Below are positions 1 through 8,004 of a stretch of DNA of 37,053 bases, piece after piece (position 1 is the stretch's first letter; the number at the start of each line of letters is the position of its first letter). Source of the stretch: Propionibacteriaceae bacterium (GTDB lineage: Bacteria; Actinomycetota; Actinomycetes; Propionibacteriales; Propionibacteriaceae); the NCBI GenBank assembly GCA_031261485.1, contig JAISJO010000021.1, forward strand, positions 1 through 37,053, written 5' to 3'. Both the position numbers and the translations under genes were made by a program. The notes under the pieces were generated by a model. That model was given only the letters and a program-made list of their open reading frames with translations. It was not told the DNA's origin and searched no databases.

Positions 1-618
1 GACCAGACTCGTTCTGCCGCTGAGGTGTATGGCACCGATGTACACGCTGAGGCTGAGGCTGAGGCTACCCGCATCGTGACCCAGGCACAGCGTGAGGCTG
101 AGGACATCCTGGACCAGGCTGACCGTGAAGCTCAGGCTCGTCGTGAAGAGGCCGAGGCCATCTACGAGAACCAGCGCGCACGCACCGCCGTGGCCGCCGC
201 TGACTTCGAGAAGACCCTCGCCGAGCGCCGCGATGAAGCCGCCAAGGACTTCGCCACACAGATGCAGGCCCAAGATGAGGCTATGCAGCGTGCTGAAGAG
301 GCGTTGGCGTCCATTGAGGAAGAGGCCGAGAGGTACAAGCAGGAAGTCCAAGAGCAGGCCGACGCCACCATCAAGGACGCATCTGCCAAGGCCGCTGACA
401 TCCTCAAGCAGGCGAAGGGCCAGGCTGAGAAGATTCGTCGTGAATCCGACCGTGAGGTTCAGGCCGCATCGGCTCGCCGCGACGCTATCACTCTCCAGTT
501 GTCCAACGTGCGCCAGATGCTCGCCACCATGGGTGTCGCTCCGCAAGGCTTCGAGGAAGAACACGCTGCTCCTGCACCGCAGGCATCGGTTCAAGTCGAC
601 GCAGGGTACGAGGACTGA
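1..618 (+). CDS. DivIVA/Wag31-like coiled-coil protein, 5' end missing
   Basis: The frame is open from the first base, so the N-terminus lies outside the window; 205 codons plus stop are visible. Almost the whole visible part is Glu/Ala/Gln/Arg-rich heptad sequence (for example AEAEATRIVTQAQREAEDIL), a long continuous coiled coil, followed by a short Ala/Pro/Gln-rich tail ending in GYED. This composition matches the C-terminal part of actinobacterial DivIVA-type proteins, which sit at poles and septa and guide wall growth. The diagnostic N-terminal DivIVA lipid-binding segment is not visible, so ATP-synthase-b-like or other coiled-coil proteins remain possible. manC follows after 32 bp on the same strand. 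Confidence 0.6.
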   Translation, partial: DQTRSAAEVYGTDVHAEAEAEATRIVTQAQREAEDILDQADREAQARREEAEAIYENQRARTAVAAADFEKTLAERRDEAAKDFATQMQAQDEAMQRAEEALASIEEEAERYKQEVQEQADATIKDASAKAADILKQAKGQAEKIRRESDREVQAASARRDAITLQLSNVRQMLATMGVAPQGFEEEHAAPAPQASVQVDAGYED

Positions 619-650
619 TCTTCGCGTAGCTCGCCTCGTAGGTCAATGAC

Positions 651-1715
651 ATGGAATACACAGTCATCATGGCCGGAGGCTCCGGCACACGGCTATGGCC
701 GTTGTCGCGCCATGGCATGCCCAAGCAGTTGCTGACCCTCTTTGAGGGTCAGTCGCTGCTGCAAATGGCCTTCGCGCGTGCCGTCACAGTGGTTGACCCG
801 TCCCGTGTTCTCATCTGCGCGGGGCGGTCCTACGTGGACGTTATCGCTGAGCAGTTGCCTGGGGTCAGTCCTCGCAATCTTCTGGGCGAACCCGAAGGGC
901 GAGACTCGTTGGCGGCGGTGGCGTGGTCAGTGGCGACCATCGCTTCCCGAGACCCGGAGGCGGTCGTGGCCGTTCTCAGTGCCGATCACGTCATCGAACC
1001 CGTCGAGTCCTTTTCGAGGGCCTTGCGGAGGGCATTCGACACGGCCGCAGACGATGTTCTGGTCACGTTCGGCGTGACGCCGACGCATCCGCACACCGGA
1101 TTCGGCTATCTGCATGTGGGCGAGCCGGTCCTTGCCCGTGACGCGACGTACCATGTACGTGAGTTCGCGGAGAAGCCCGCGCTCGACGTGGCTGAGCGGT
1201 ACCTCGCTGAGGGTGACTGGCTGTGGAACTCGGGGATGTTCTGCTGGAAGGCGTCGGTCTTCCTCGATGTCCTCAAGTCTTTGTGCCCCGACATGGCTGA
1301 ACCGATTGAGCGTCTCGTCGCCCACCCGGAGCTCTTGGATGAGATATACCCCAGCCTGCCGAAAACTTCGGTGGACTACGCCATCATGGAGCCGCAGTCA
1401 CGAAGCCTGACGGCTCCCGAGATCGTGGCTGTGGAGTTGGACGCCAACTGGGCGGACGTGGGCTCTTTCCCTGCGCTCGCGGACCAGTTGCGCGCAGGCG
1501 CAGACAATGTCGCTGAGGGGGAAACCATACTCCTTGATTCTTCGGGCACTCTCGTCCTCAACCGCACCCCTGGCCATCTCGTGGTGGTCGCGGGGGTTGA
1601 AGATATGATCGTAGTTCATTCCGGCAACGTGACATTGGTGTGTCCAAGTGGGAAAGCCGAATCCATCAAAGAGTTTGTCGAGTTGGCGCGTGAAAGGGGA
1701 GAACAGTATGTCTGA
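651..1715 (+). CDS. manC: Mannose-1-phosphate guanylyltransferase (GDP-mannose pyrophosphorylase)
   Basis: A 354-aa cytoplasmic nucleotidyltransferase that makes GDP-mannose from mannose-1-phosphate and GTP. The signature loop MAGGSGTRLWPLSR is at residues 7-20. The family motifs FGYLHVGE, FAEKP (sugar-phosphate binding) and WNSGMF follow in order. The protein lacks the C-terminal isomerase domain of bifunctional ManC/AlgA, so it is the short type. Together with manB at 8005 it supplies GDP-mannose for glycans such as lipomannan or mannoproteins. No strong ribosome-binding site is seen before the ATG. The 3' end overlaps the next gene by 8 bp. Confidence 0.92.
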   Translation: MEYTVIMAGGSGTRLWPLSRHGMPKQLLTLFEGQSLLQMAFARAVTVVDPSRVLICAGRSYVDVIAEQLPGVSPRNLLGEPEGRDSLAAVAWSVATIASRDPEAVVAVLSADHVIEPVESFSRALRRAFDTAADDVLVTFGVTPTHPHTGFGYLHVGEPVLARDATYHVREFAEKPALDVAERYLAEGDWLWNSGMFCWKASVFLDVLKSLCPDMAEPIERLVAHPELLDEIYPSLPKTSVDYAIMEPQSRSLTAPEIVAVELDANWADVGSFPALADQLRAGADNVAEGETILLDSSGTLVLNRTPGHLVVVAGVEDMIVVHSGNVTLVCPSGKAESIKEFVELARERGEQYV

Positions 1716-2043
1716 CTTGCCCACTTGGGTATTGCCGACCTCAGTCGCGGTGGGCGTCATCATCCTCGCCCTTGTCGTATTTCTCCTTGTCCGAGCCATG
1801 CGTCATCGCAAAACCACCCCCAACGCAACCGACCACCGTGAGGTGGAGGCTCACCTGGTCAGCGACTTCGCCGACTCCGGCGAGGCTGAACCCGTCCACG
1901 AGGAGAGTGCCGGGGCGAGCGCTGACGCCGTCCCGGAGTTGCATGCGCCCACCATTCCCGCGTCCCAGGCGGTGGGTCTTGGCTGGATCAGAGCCGCCGA
2001 CTTGGCCGCCGTCGCCGATTCGGAACCCAACCAAACCGCCTAA
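1708..2043 (+). CDS. Small single-pass membrane protein
   Basis: A 111-aa protein of unknown function. The ATG at 1708 is preceded by AAAGGGGA at a good distance, so it is preferred over an in-frame ATG at 1648 that lies deep in manC. Residues 7-29 form one hydrophobic helix (WVLPTSVAVGVIILALVV) followed by RHRK, which predicts the N-terminus outside and the tail inside. The rest is acidic, Ala/Pro-rich and probably disordered. The 8-bp overlap with manC suggests translational coupling. I recognise no family. Confidence 0.75.
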   Translation: MSDLPTWVLPTSVAVGVIILALVVFLLVRAMRHRKTTPNATDHREVEAHLVSDFADSGEAEPVHEESAGASADAVPELHAPTIPASQAVGLGWIRAADLAAVADSEPNQTA

Positions 2044-2103
2044 GAAACACCGATTTCTGACGCATACCATTTCCCCTAGTCAGCCAAAGACGAAAAACCA
2101 GAG

Positions 2104-2132
2104 TTGACGAACTCGACTCACACTGGTGTAAT
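2104..2132 (+). promoter_or_regulatory. Sigma-70-type promoter of whiB2
   Basis: TTGACG (2104-2109), a 17-base spacer, then TGTAAT (2127-2132). This is a near-consensus housekeeping promoter about 45 bp before the whiB start. It predicts a leader of roughly 38 nt carrying the AGGAAAGGG ribosome-binding site. It is the only conventional -35/-10 pair I could place confidently in the window. Confidence 0.6.
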
Positions 2133-2176
2133 TTTGTCAGTGGTTTGCTTGAGAATCACTGAGAGGAAAGGGTCCG

Positions 2177-2434
2177 ATGCCGAGTTTTCTGACACTGGTC
2201 ATGAGCGTTGAAGACGACGCTGTGGCGTGGCAGGCCTCCGCACTGTGTGCCCAGACCGACCCCGAGGCCTTCTTTCCCGAAAAGGGTGGCTCCACGCGCG
2301 AGGCCAAAGGCGTGTGCAAAAACTGCGAAGTCAAACAAGAATGTCTGGAATATGCGCTCGCTCATGACGAGAGATATGGCATCTGGGGTGGCCTCAGCGA
2401 GCGAGAACGTCGTAAGCTAAAGCGTCGCGCGTAA
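2177..2434 (+). CDS. whiB2: WhiB-family iron-sulfur transcription regulator (WhiB2/WhmD type)
   Basis: An 85-aa Wbl protein. The four cluster-binding cysteines are C24, C47, C50 and C56 in the arrangement C-Xn-CxxCxxxxxC. They are followed by the β-turn GIWGG (68-72) and a basic C-terminal tail (ERERRKLKRRA) that contacts DNA. The segment CAQTDPEAFFPEKGG is typical of the WhiB2/WhmD subgroup, which in actinobacteria controls septation and cell-wall genes and binds SigA with its [4Fe-4S] cluster. The ATG at 2177 has AGGAAAGGG upstream; an internal ATG at 2204 is a weaker alternative. The gene stands just before the wall-glycan cluster, as in mycobacteria, where whiB2 lies close to manB and the Rv3258c/Rv3259 homologues. 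Confidence 0.93.
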   Translation: MPSFLTLVMSVEDDAVAWQASALCAQTDPEAFFPEKGGSTREAKGVCKNCEVKQECLEYALAHDERYGIWGGLSERERRKLKRRA

Positions 2435-2469
2435 CCGCGCGCGATTGAAGGCTAACCTCTTGGGGGCTT

Positions 2470-5400
2470 ATGAACGGCGCAGATGACTGGAGCTGGTTCG
2501 ACGCGCCCGTAACCAGCGATGTTGATCTGAGTAGTCACTCTGTGACTGCCGTTTTGGTGTGCCGTAACGCTGGGTCTTGGCTGAACGCCACCTTGGCGGG
2601 GATCGCGCGCTTGGATCGCCGCCCCGACATGATCATCGCGGTCGACAATAATTCCGACGATGACACCCGCTCCCTGCTCCTCGACGCCGAGGAACGCGGC
2701 ATGATTGATGTCGTCGTCAATGGGCAGTCCTACTGGTCCTTCGGCGAGGGTGTACGTGCGGGACTCGCACATGCGCCTGAGCGCACCGACTGGATATGGC
2801 TGCTCCACGACGATGCTGTGCCTGACCCTGCGGCGCTGACGGAGTTACTCTTCCTGGGCGCGAATAATCCCACCATGGCCATCGGCGTGCCCTTGCTGGT
2901 GCGTCCTTCTCGGCGCAACCACGTCTCCCACACTCTAGAAATCGGCGCGACTATCTCAGGATCGGGGCGACGCGACCTCGGATTGGAGCTCGACGAAGTC
3001 GCACAAGGGCAGTACGACTCGCACGCTGTCCTGGGCGGCTCCACGGCGGGCATGCTCGTCAAGTGGGCTTCCTTCGAGGCCATCGGGACATTCGACAAGG
3101 CCATTGGCTCTTACCGCGACGGAGTGGACCTGGGGTGGCGGGTGCAGTTGATTGACGAATGGGTCATGACCGCGCCCAAGGCCCGTCTCGTCCATCGGCA
3201 AGTGGGGCGATCTGAGATACGCACGGGCACCATCGCGAAACAACACAACCGGTCCGAAGCGGCCTGGGACAGACTCATGGGCCTTCGCTTGGTGTGTGCG
3301 CACTCCCACGGTCTGGGGCGCATCCTCACATGGTTCCGCCTCGTTTTCGCCACCCTTGTCCGCGCTCTCGGCTTCCTCTTGGGCAAAGCGCCCGACCGGG
3401 CCGGAGACGAGATTGTGGCTCTGGGTGATTTCATCTTCGCTTCGCGTCGGCTGATCTCCGGTTTGCGGAAGAAGAACAATAGAATCGCCAAAGGCAAGGA
3501 CAGTCGCACGCGGGTGAGGGCCTTGCGCCCCTCGATTGGTTCGACCTTGGAAGCTGCTGGGCAATCTGTGGCGCACTGGCTCCAGGACTTGTTCGGCTCC
3601 GGCGACGACTCCGACATGACCCTCGACGATCTCTTGGGCGACGAATACTCCCGACGCATCGGCGAAGGGCGCAAGAAGGTCCCTGTGGGCGTGTGGATGG
3701 GGCTTGTCCTCGCCGCCGTCGCACTCATGGCTCGTGGCCTGTTCCGTTCGGGGCAAATCACTGCCCCTGGACTCTTGGGCGCCCCTGCGACATGGCAAGA
3801 TGCCTTATCTCTTGCTCTGGCTGGGTCGAGCCAGGGATACGGTCTCCCCTCACCGTGGCTGCTCATTTGTGCGGTCGCCTCGGTCTTGGCGGTGCATCCG
3901 ACATGGCTGGTCCTCATCGCCATTCTGGTCCTCTTCCCCGCCGCCATGCTCATGGCCGCCTGGTTCGCCAAGTACCGCATCCTCAACACCCGTCTGCGCT
4001 GGCTCGCGGCTGCGGGATATGCCTCTTTGCCCATCGTCATGGGCGGGCTCAACCACGGGGCGATCTGGCTCATGGTTGTCGCGGTCTTGCTGCCCTTCCT
4101 CGCCGAATGGGTTCAGCGGATCGACATGCCATGGTCGGGGGCCCGAAGCATACAAACGATGGCGGGTATCGCTTTCGCCGGAGTCTTCCTCCTGCCGATT
4201 CTGCCTGCGATGTGGATTGTGATCATCGTGGTCTGCATCCTGGTCGCAGCCCTGAGAGGCACTGTGGGAGCTGTCTTTCGCGCTTTCATCGCGGCGGGCC
4301 TGCCGGTCGCGGTGTGGGCCCTGTGGATTCCTTCCTTGGCCCGCAACCCTGTGCGCCTGCTCATGACCCCTGAGGCCTCGCTGACCCCGGCCTCGACAGG
4401 CTGGCAGATGATCGTGGGACGCCCTGGCGCAGCAGAATCCCTGCCACCGCTGTGGGTGTCTATTGTCGTCTTCGCTGTCGTGTGGCTGGCTGCGATCATC
4501 TCTGCCTCGTTCAACCCAGAACACAGGAAACTATTCTTGTCCGGCATGGCGGTGGTGGCCGCAAGTATGTGGCTGTCGCACCTGCACTTCACTCTCTCGT
4601 CGTTCCGCGTGGTCGCCGATCCGTCGCCCTGGCTGCTTATCGGCTTCGCCATCCTCCTTCTCAGTGGAGTCAGATGGATGGACGACACCATGGGCGACCT
4701 GTCCGATTCCGATTTCGGTTTCCGGCAAGCATTGTTGGGGCTTATGTCCTTCCTCATGGCCGCATGCTTCCTCATCGGCGGCGTGTGGTCGGTGTGGGCT
4801 GGGGCCTCTCAAGTCACTCGTGGCGAGGGAGCACAGCTACCGCAGTACCTCTCTCAAACCGAGATTGACAGGGGCGCAGCGACCCTCATCATTGACGCCG
4901 CCGACGGGACCTGGAATGTGCGGGCGAACGGTTCGACGATATGGGGGCAGGGAGATCACCCTGAAGGCGCTCTCCTCTCCACTCAAGCAAGGTCGCGCAC
5001 GGAGTTGTTTGTCGCCTCGGCATTGGCAGGGTTGTCCGACCAGACCGGCGCTGAACACCTAGCCACTCTCGGAGTGTCGTCAGTGGTCGTCACCAACCCC
5101 ACTCCTGGAACGGTGACTGCCCTGGACACGGTGCCAGGCATCCAGCGGCCCACGTCGAGTCCCACCCTCCAGATTTGGAACGTCTTGGGCAACCCGGACC
5201 CCCCGACGAGGATGACTCTGGTGTCCGGGAACGTCTTCTTGATGTATCTCACACCGACACAGGAGATACCGGAGGGAGTGTCGCGCACTCTGCTCCTGGC
5301 CACTGTGCCCGACGACACTCTGCGCGTCTTCGTTGGCGGGGTCGAGGTCGAGCCCGTTCCTGGGCCCGATTGGCGAGCCGCCTACGATGTGGGAACCGCC

Positions 5401-5562
5401 TCAGGGGTGGTGACCACGACTCGTGATGTTTCTCATTCGTGGATGGTATGGGGCCAGTTAGGGGTTTTCGTGCTCCTTTTCATCTTTATCTTCCCGCCCT
5501 TGGGTGACGGGACGGGGGCCTCCTCGCGTCCGCGTCGAGGAGTGAAGGGGGTCGAGGAATGA
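2470..5562 (+). CDS. Large membrane glycosyltransferase, GT2 domain plus polytopic membrane region
   Basis: A 1030-aa protein. Residues 26 to about 250 are a GT-A fold family-2 domain: VTAVLVCRNAG start, IIAVDNNSDDDT nucleotide-binding segment, and the metal-binding LLHDDAVPDP motif. A basic linker (about 330-395) leads to a block of some ten membrane helices from residue 403 to 780. A large extracytoplasmic segment and one last helix near 985-1005 follow. This matches the actinobacterial glycosyltransferase usually found between whiB2 and a DUF5719 gene. It probably uses activated sugars on the inside to modify lipid-linked or wall glycans; the exact substrate cannot be read. The end overlaps the next gene as ATGA. 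Confidence 0.85.
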   Translation: MNGADDWSWFDAPVTSDVDLSSHSVTAVLVCRNAGSWLNATLAGIARLDRRPDMIIAVDNNSDDDTRSLLLDAEERGMIDVVVNGQSYWSFGEGVRAGLAHAPERTDWIWLLHDDAVPDPAALTELLFLGANNPTMAIGVPLLVRPSRRNHVSHTLEIGATISGSGRRDLGLELDEVAQGQYDSHAVLGGSTAGMLVKWASFEAIGTFDKAIGSYRDGVDLGWRVQLIDEWVMTAPKARLVHRQVGRSEIRTGTIAKQHNRSEAAWDRLMGLRLVCAHSHGLGRILTWFRLVFATLVRALGFLLGKAPDRAGDEIVALGDFIFASRRLISGLRKKNNRIAKGKDSRTRVRALRPSIGSTLEAAGQSVAHWLQDLFGSGDDSDMTLDDLLGDEYSRRIGEGRKKVPVGVWMGLVLAAVALMARGLFRSGQITAPGLLGAPATWQDALSLALAGSSQGYGLPSPWLLICAVASVLAVHPTWLVLIAILVLFPAAMLMAAWFAKYRILNTRLRWLAAAGYASLPIVMGGLNHGAIWLMVVAVLLPFLAEWVQRIDMPWSGARSIQTMAGIAFAGVFLLPILPAMWIVIIVVCILVAALRGTVGAVFRAFIAAGLPVAVWALWIPSLARNPVRLLMTPEASLTPASTGWQMIVGRPGAAESLPPLWVSIVVFAVVWLAAIISASFNPEHRKLFLSGMAVVAASMWLSHLHFTLSSFRVVADPSPWLLIGFAILLLSGVRWMDDTMGDLSDSDFGFRQALLGLMSFLMAACFLIGGVWSVWAGASQVTRGEGAQLPQYLSQTEIDRGAATLIIDAADGTWNVRANGSTIWGQGDHPEGALLSTQARSRTELFVASALAGLSDQTGAEHLATLGVSSVVVTNPTPGTVTALDTVPGIQRPTSSPTLQIWNVLGNPDPPTRMTLVSGNVFLMYLTPTQEIPEGVSRTLLLATVPDDTLRVFVGGVEVEPVPGPDWRAAYDVGTASGVVTTTRDVSHSWMVWGQLGVFVLLFIFIFPPLGDGTGASSRPRRGVKGVEE

Positions 5563-6854
5563 AATCGCGTCTGAACCTCTTCCTCACCATACTCACTGGT
5601 CTCGTGCTGATAGCCGCGATGGCTGGTTCTGTCCTTGTGCCCATGCCACCCAGTTCCCGCGAGCAGATCACTTTGGGCGGCACGCGCTCTGTGGTGTGCG
5701 CCGTGGGGCCGTCAGGGGGCGGGAGCACCGTGGGGACGTCGACTGTGCACCTGACTGACGCCAAAGACCTCACCGCCCACCAGGTGGGAGGTGCCGGGCA
5801 TGACCCCGATTCCCTCGTCACCTTCGAGGCTGCGGAAAAGCCTGTCGTCGCAGACGGCACCCCCATGCTTGGCGGTGTGACGATCTACAGCGATTCTGGT
5901 AAAACGGCAATGGTTCCTTGTGTTTCTCCAGCCTCGTATGGCATCTGGAACGGCGTGCCCATCAACCAGTCGGCAACCCTTGTCCTGACCAATGTGGACC
6001 CTGCCCCCGCTGTGGTGGACGTTTTCCTCCTCGGACAGTCCGGTCCGATCCCTGTGCCTGGCCTGCGCGACATCAACATCTCCGCCGGTTCCACAGGCAC
6101 ACTCCTGCTGGATCCCCTGACGTCATCCCCAACTCCGATCACTGTGGTCATGAGGGTGTCCAAGGGTCGCATTGCGGGGACCATCCGCATGGCCGGGGAT
6201 GCTGGTATCGAGTGGATGGCTCCGCAACCGGCCGCCGAGTCCATCTTGGTCATCACAGGTATTCCCGCTGTTGAGGGCAGCCGCGTCCTGACCGTCACGA
6301 ATGCGGGTGACGAGAAAGCCACATTCACTCTGAAGGCACTCACCGAGTCGGGAGACTTCCTGCCTTTGGGAGACACGCCCATCGATGTGTCCGCGCTGGA
6401 CGTTCTCGAAATGGACGTGACTCAGGCCATTGGCACACAGGCCACCACCCTGGTCCTGACCTCGACTGCGCCCATCAGTGCTTCCATAACGGTCAAGGGC
6501 TCGGATATCGCCATCATCTCTGCCCAGGGGCCATTGGGCGCAGGACTGACTTTCCCAGGTGTGGAGTCCGCGACGCTGTGGTTGTCCAATCCGACAGACA
6601 AGAGGGTAATCGTCACTGTGGCGTCAGATGATGGACAGGGCAACCAGGAATCCACTCAATTGGTTTTGCCCCCAGAATCCACTGCCTCCACCCCATACCC
6701 CGAAACGGGCCGCGTCGTGCTCACCGCTGAATCGGAGGCTGCCGTACATGCGGCTCTGGTTGTGACAGGCACTAGCGTGAGTGTCATCCCCTTGACGTCG
6801 GGTTCCTTGGCATCTGTCATGCAGGTCCCAGATTTGGATCCTGGTCTCGGCTAG
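5559..6854 (+). CDS. DUF5719 family secreted/anchored protein
   Basis: A 431-aa protein. Residues 1-30 form a signal anchor (MKSRLNLFLTILTGLVLIAA), so the rest faces outside. The remainder is rich in Val, Thr and Gly, with β-sandwich-like repeats (for example RVLTVTNAGDEKATFTLKAL, ATLWLSNPTDKRVIVTVAS) and few charged residues. Domain and position next to the GT2 membrane enzyme fit DUF5719, known almost only from actinobacteria and without an assigned function. The ATGA overlap with the glycosyltransferase argues for coupled expression and a joint role. Confidence 0.75.
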   Translation: MKSRLNLFLTILTGLVLIAAMAGSVLVPMPPSSREQITLGGTRSVVCAVGPSGGGSTVGTSTVHLTDAKDLTAHQVGGAGHDPDSLVTFEAAEKPVVADGTPMLGGVTIYSDSGKTAMVPCVSPASYGIWNGVPINQSATLVLTNVDPAPAVVDVFLLGQSGPIPVPGLRDINISAGSTGTLLLDPLTSSPTPITVVMRVSKGRIAGTIRMAGDAGIEWMAPQPAAESILVITGIPAVEGSRVLTVTNAGDEKATFTLKALTESGDFLPLGDTPIDVSALDVLEMDVTQAIGTQATTLVLTSTAPISASITVKGSDIAIISAQGPLGAGLTFPGVESATLWLSNPTDKRVIVTVASDDGQGNQESTQLVLPPESTASTPYPETGRVVLTAESEAAVHAALVVTGTSVSVIPLTSGSLASVMQVPDLDPGLG

Positions 6855-6877
6855 GGAAGTGCGGATCGAGTCTCAGT

Positions 6878-6905
6878 GTCATTCTGCGCGAAGTGGCAGA
6901 ACCCC
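6878..6905 (+). repeat. Palindromic element, solo copy between convergent genes
   Basis: GTCATTCTGCGCGAAG followed by TGGCAGAA: one unit of the palindromic family (stem ATTCTGCG/CGCAGAAT) with one stem change. It lies between the ends of DUF5719 and the metallopeptidase-like gene and could serve as a two-way transcription stop, although no U-tract follows. Confidence 0.7.
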
Positions 6906-6911
6906 CGGACC

Positions 6912-7337
6912 CTAGTCCTCGCCGCGCAGATTGTCCGGGTCGAGGGTGTCAAGGGTGTACCCCGTGGCGGAGGCCACTTGTTCGACGAGAGTGGCGAAGA
7001 CGAGATGGCGCAACTCTTCGCGGCTCGGCGCGCGCAATTCAATGGGCCGACGGTACATGATGACTTGCGCGAGTCGATCCTCCTCGGCTTGCACGGCAGA
7101 GGCAAGAGGCATGTGAGAGGTGACGAGTGCGTCGACGTCTGGCACCTCCTCGACCCCGATGTCCAGTTGGGTCAGCGCGTCGGGGACCGCTTCTGAGATG
7201 GCGTCAATGGCGTCGGTGACGCAGGAGAAGAAGAAGGGGCTCGCCAAAGTGGGGTGGCGCAGGCGTATCATCTGCCCAGCCACACAATTGGGAGGAGCGA
7301 GCATTCCTCGCATCCCGCGTCCGTGCCTATCCCGCAT
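6912..7337 (-). CDS. Metallopeptidase-family protein lacking the HExxH site
   Basis: A 141-aa homologue of the small zincin-like family (PF06262 type, Rv3259-like) that in actinobacteria lies next to DUF3499 and manB. The segment ELRHLVFATLVEQVASATG occupies the place where catalytic members carry HExxH, and no such motif is present. Peptidase activity is therefore doubtful, as seems common in actinobacterial members. The ATG at 7337 is supported by a TAGACT hexamer at 7344-7349 ending 6 bases upstream, indicating a leaderless mRNA. The gene is divergent from the DUF3499 gene. Confidence 0.7.
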   Translation of the reverse strand: MRDRHGRGMRGMLAPPNCVAGQMIRLRHPTLASPFFFSCVTDAIDAISEAVPDALTQLDIGVEEVPDVDALVTSHMPLASAVQAEEDRLAQVIMYRRPIELRAPSREELRHLVFATLVEQVASATGYTLDTLDPDNLRGED

Positions 7338-7503
7338 AGCGCCAGTCTATCGCTAGGCACCCGACCCTGATCCCTGGCTCGAAGTCGAGTTGTCAGAAAG
7401 TGTCGCTTTCGCTCGCAGTGTTGTCGGGTAGAGAGAGTCTGTCTTTCGTCACAGTCGTGTCGAACCCCTTACTCGGTCGGCGAATCGACTAATGTGGACC
7501 ATC

Positions 7504-7881
7504 ATGACTCACGCCTGTTCCCGCCCTGGATGTTCCGCCCGCGCAGTCGCGCAGTTGAGCTACGAGTACGCAGCTTCCCGAGTGGAGGTGGGGCCGCTGG
7601 AGGCTGATCTGGAGCCAAATACGTACGCCTTGTGCCAAGCCCACCTCGACAAACTTCGAGTTCCGAAAGGCTGGGCGTTGGTGACGAAGGGTGTGCCTCG
7701 CCCAGTTTCGCTCAACTCCTCCCAACTCGACGCTTTGGCGGCCGCGATCAGACGCGCGGGTGGTGTGGGTGACATGGCCGAAGAATCCACGATTTCCGGC
7801 AGGGAGAACCTCGTGACTCTTGCCCACCGTGCTCATCTGCGCGTCGTCGCCGATTCCGCCCAGTACGCGAGCGCTGGATAG
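7504..7881 (+). CDS. DUF3499 family protein
   Basis: A 125-aa protein starting MTHACSRPGCSARAVAQLSY, with paired cysteines (C5, C10) and a later Cys-His pair (ALCQAHLDKL) that could bind a metal. This is the typical DUF3499 pattern. The family is actinobacterial, lies beside manB and the metallopeptidase-like gene, and has no known function. The ATG at 7504 is preferred over an in-frame ATG at 7492 because family members begin just before the first CxxxxC and a TAATGT hexamer (7490-7495) precedes it by 8 bases. Confidence 0.8.
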   Translation: MTHACSRPGCSARAVAQLSYEYAASRVEVGPLEADLEPNTYALCQAHLDKLRVPKGWALVTKGVPRPVSLNSSQLDALAAAIRRAGGVGDMAEESTISGRENLVTLAHRAHLRVVADSAQYASAG

Positions 7882-7992
7882 GGCCAGAAAGCTCCAAGGT
7901 TCGCACCCGTCGAGCGCGCCTGAGAATCAAGCCAACTGTATTGGCCATTGTTTCGCCAGGCACGGTCAGATATGGAAGACATCGCGACAAGG

Positions 7993-7998
7993 TAGAAT
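7993..7998 (+). promoter_or_regulatory. -10 hexamer of a probable leaderless manB transcript
   Basis: TAGAAT with six bases to the manB ATG at 8005 and no ribosome-binding site between. Transcription would begin at or next to the start codon. No clear -35 is seen. The same layout occurs at thirteen other genes in the window. Confidence 0.55.
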
Positions 7999-8004
7999 GA
8001 AATT

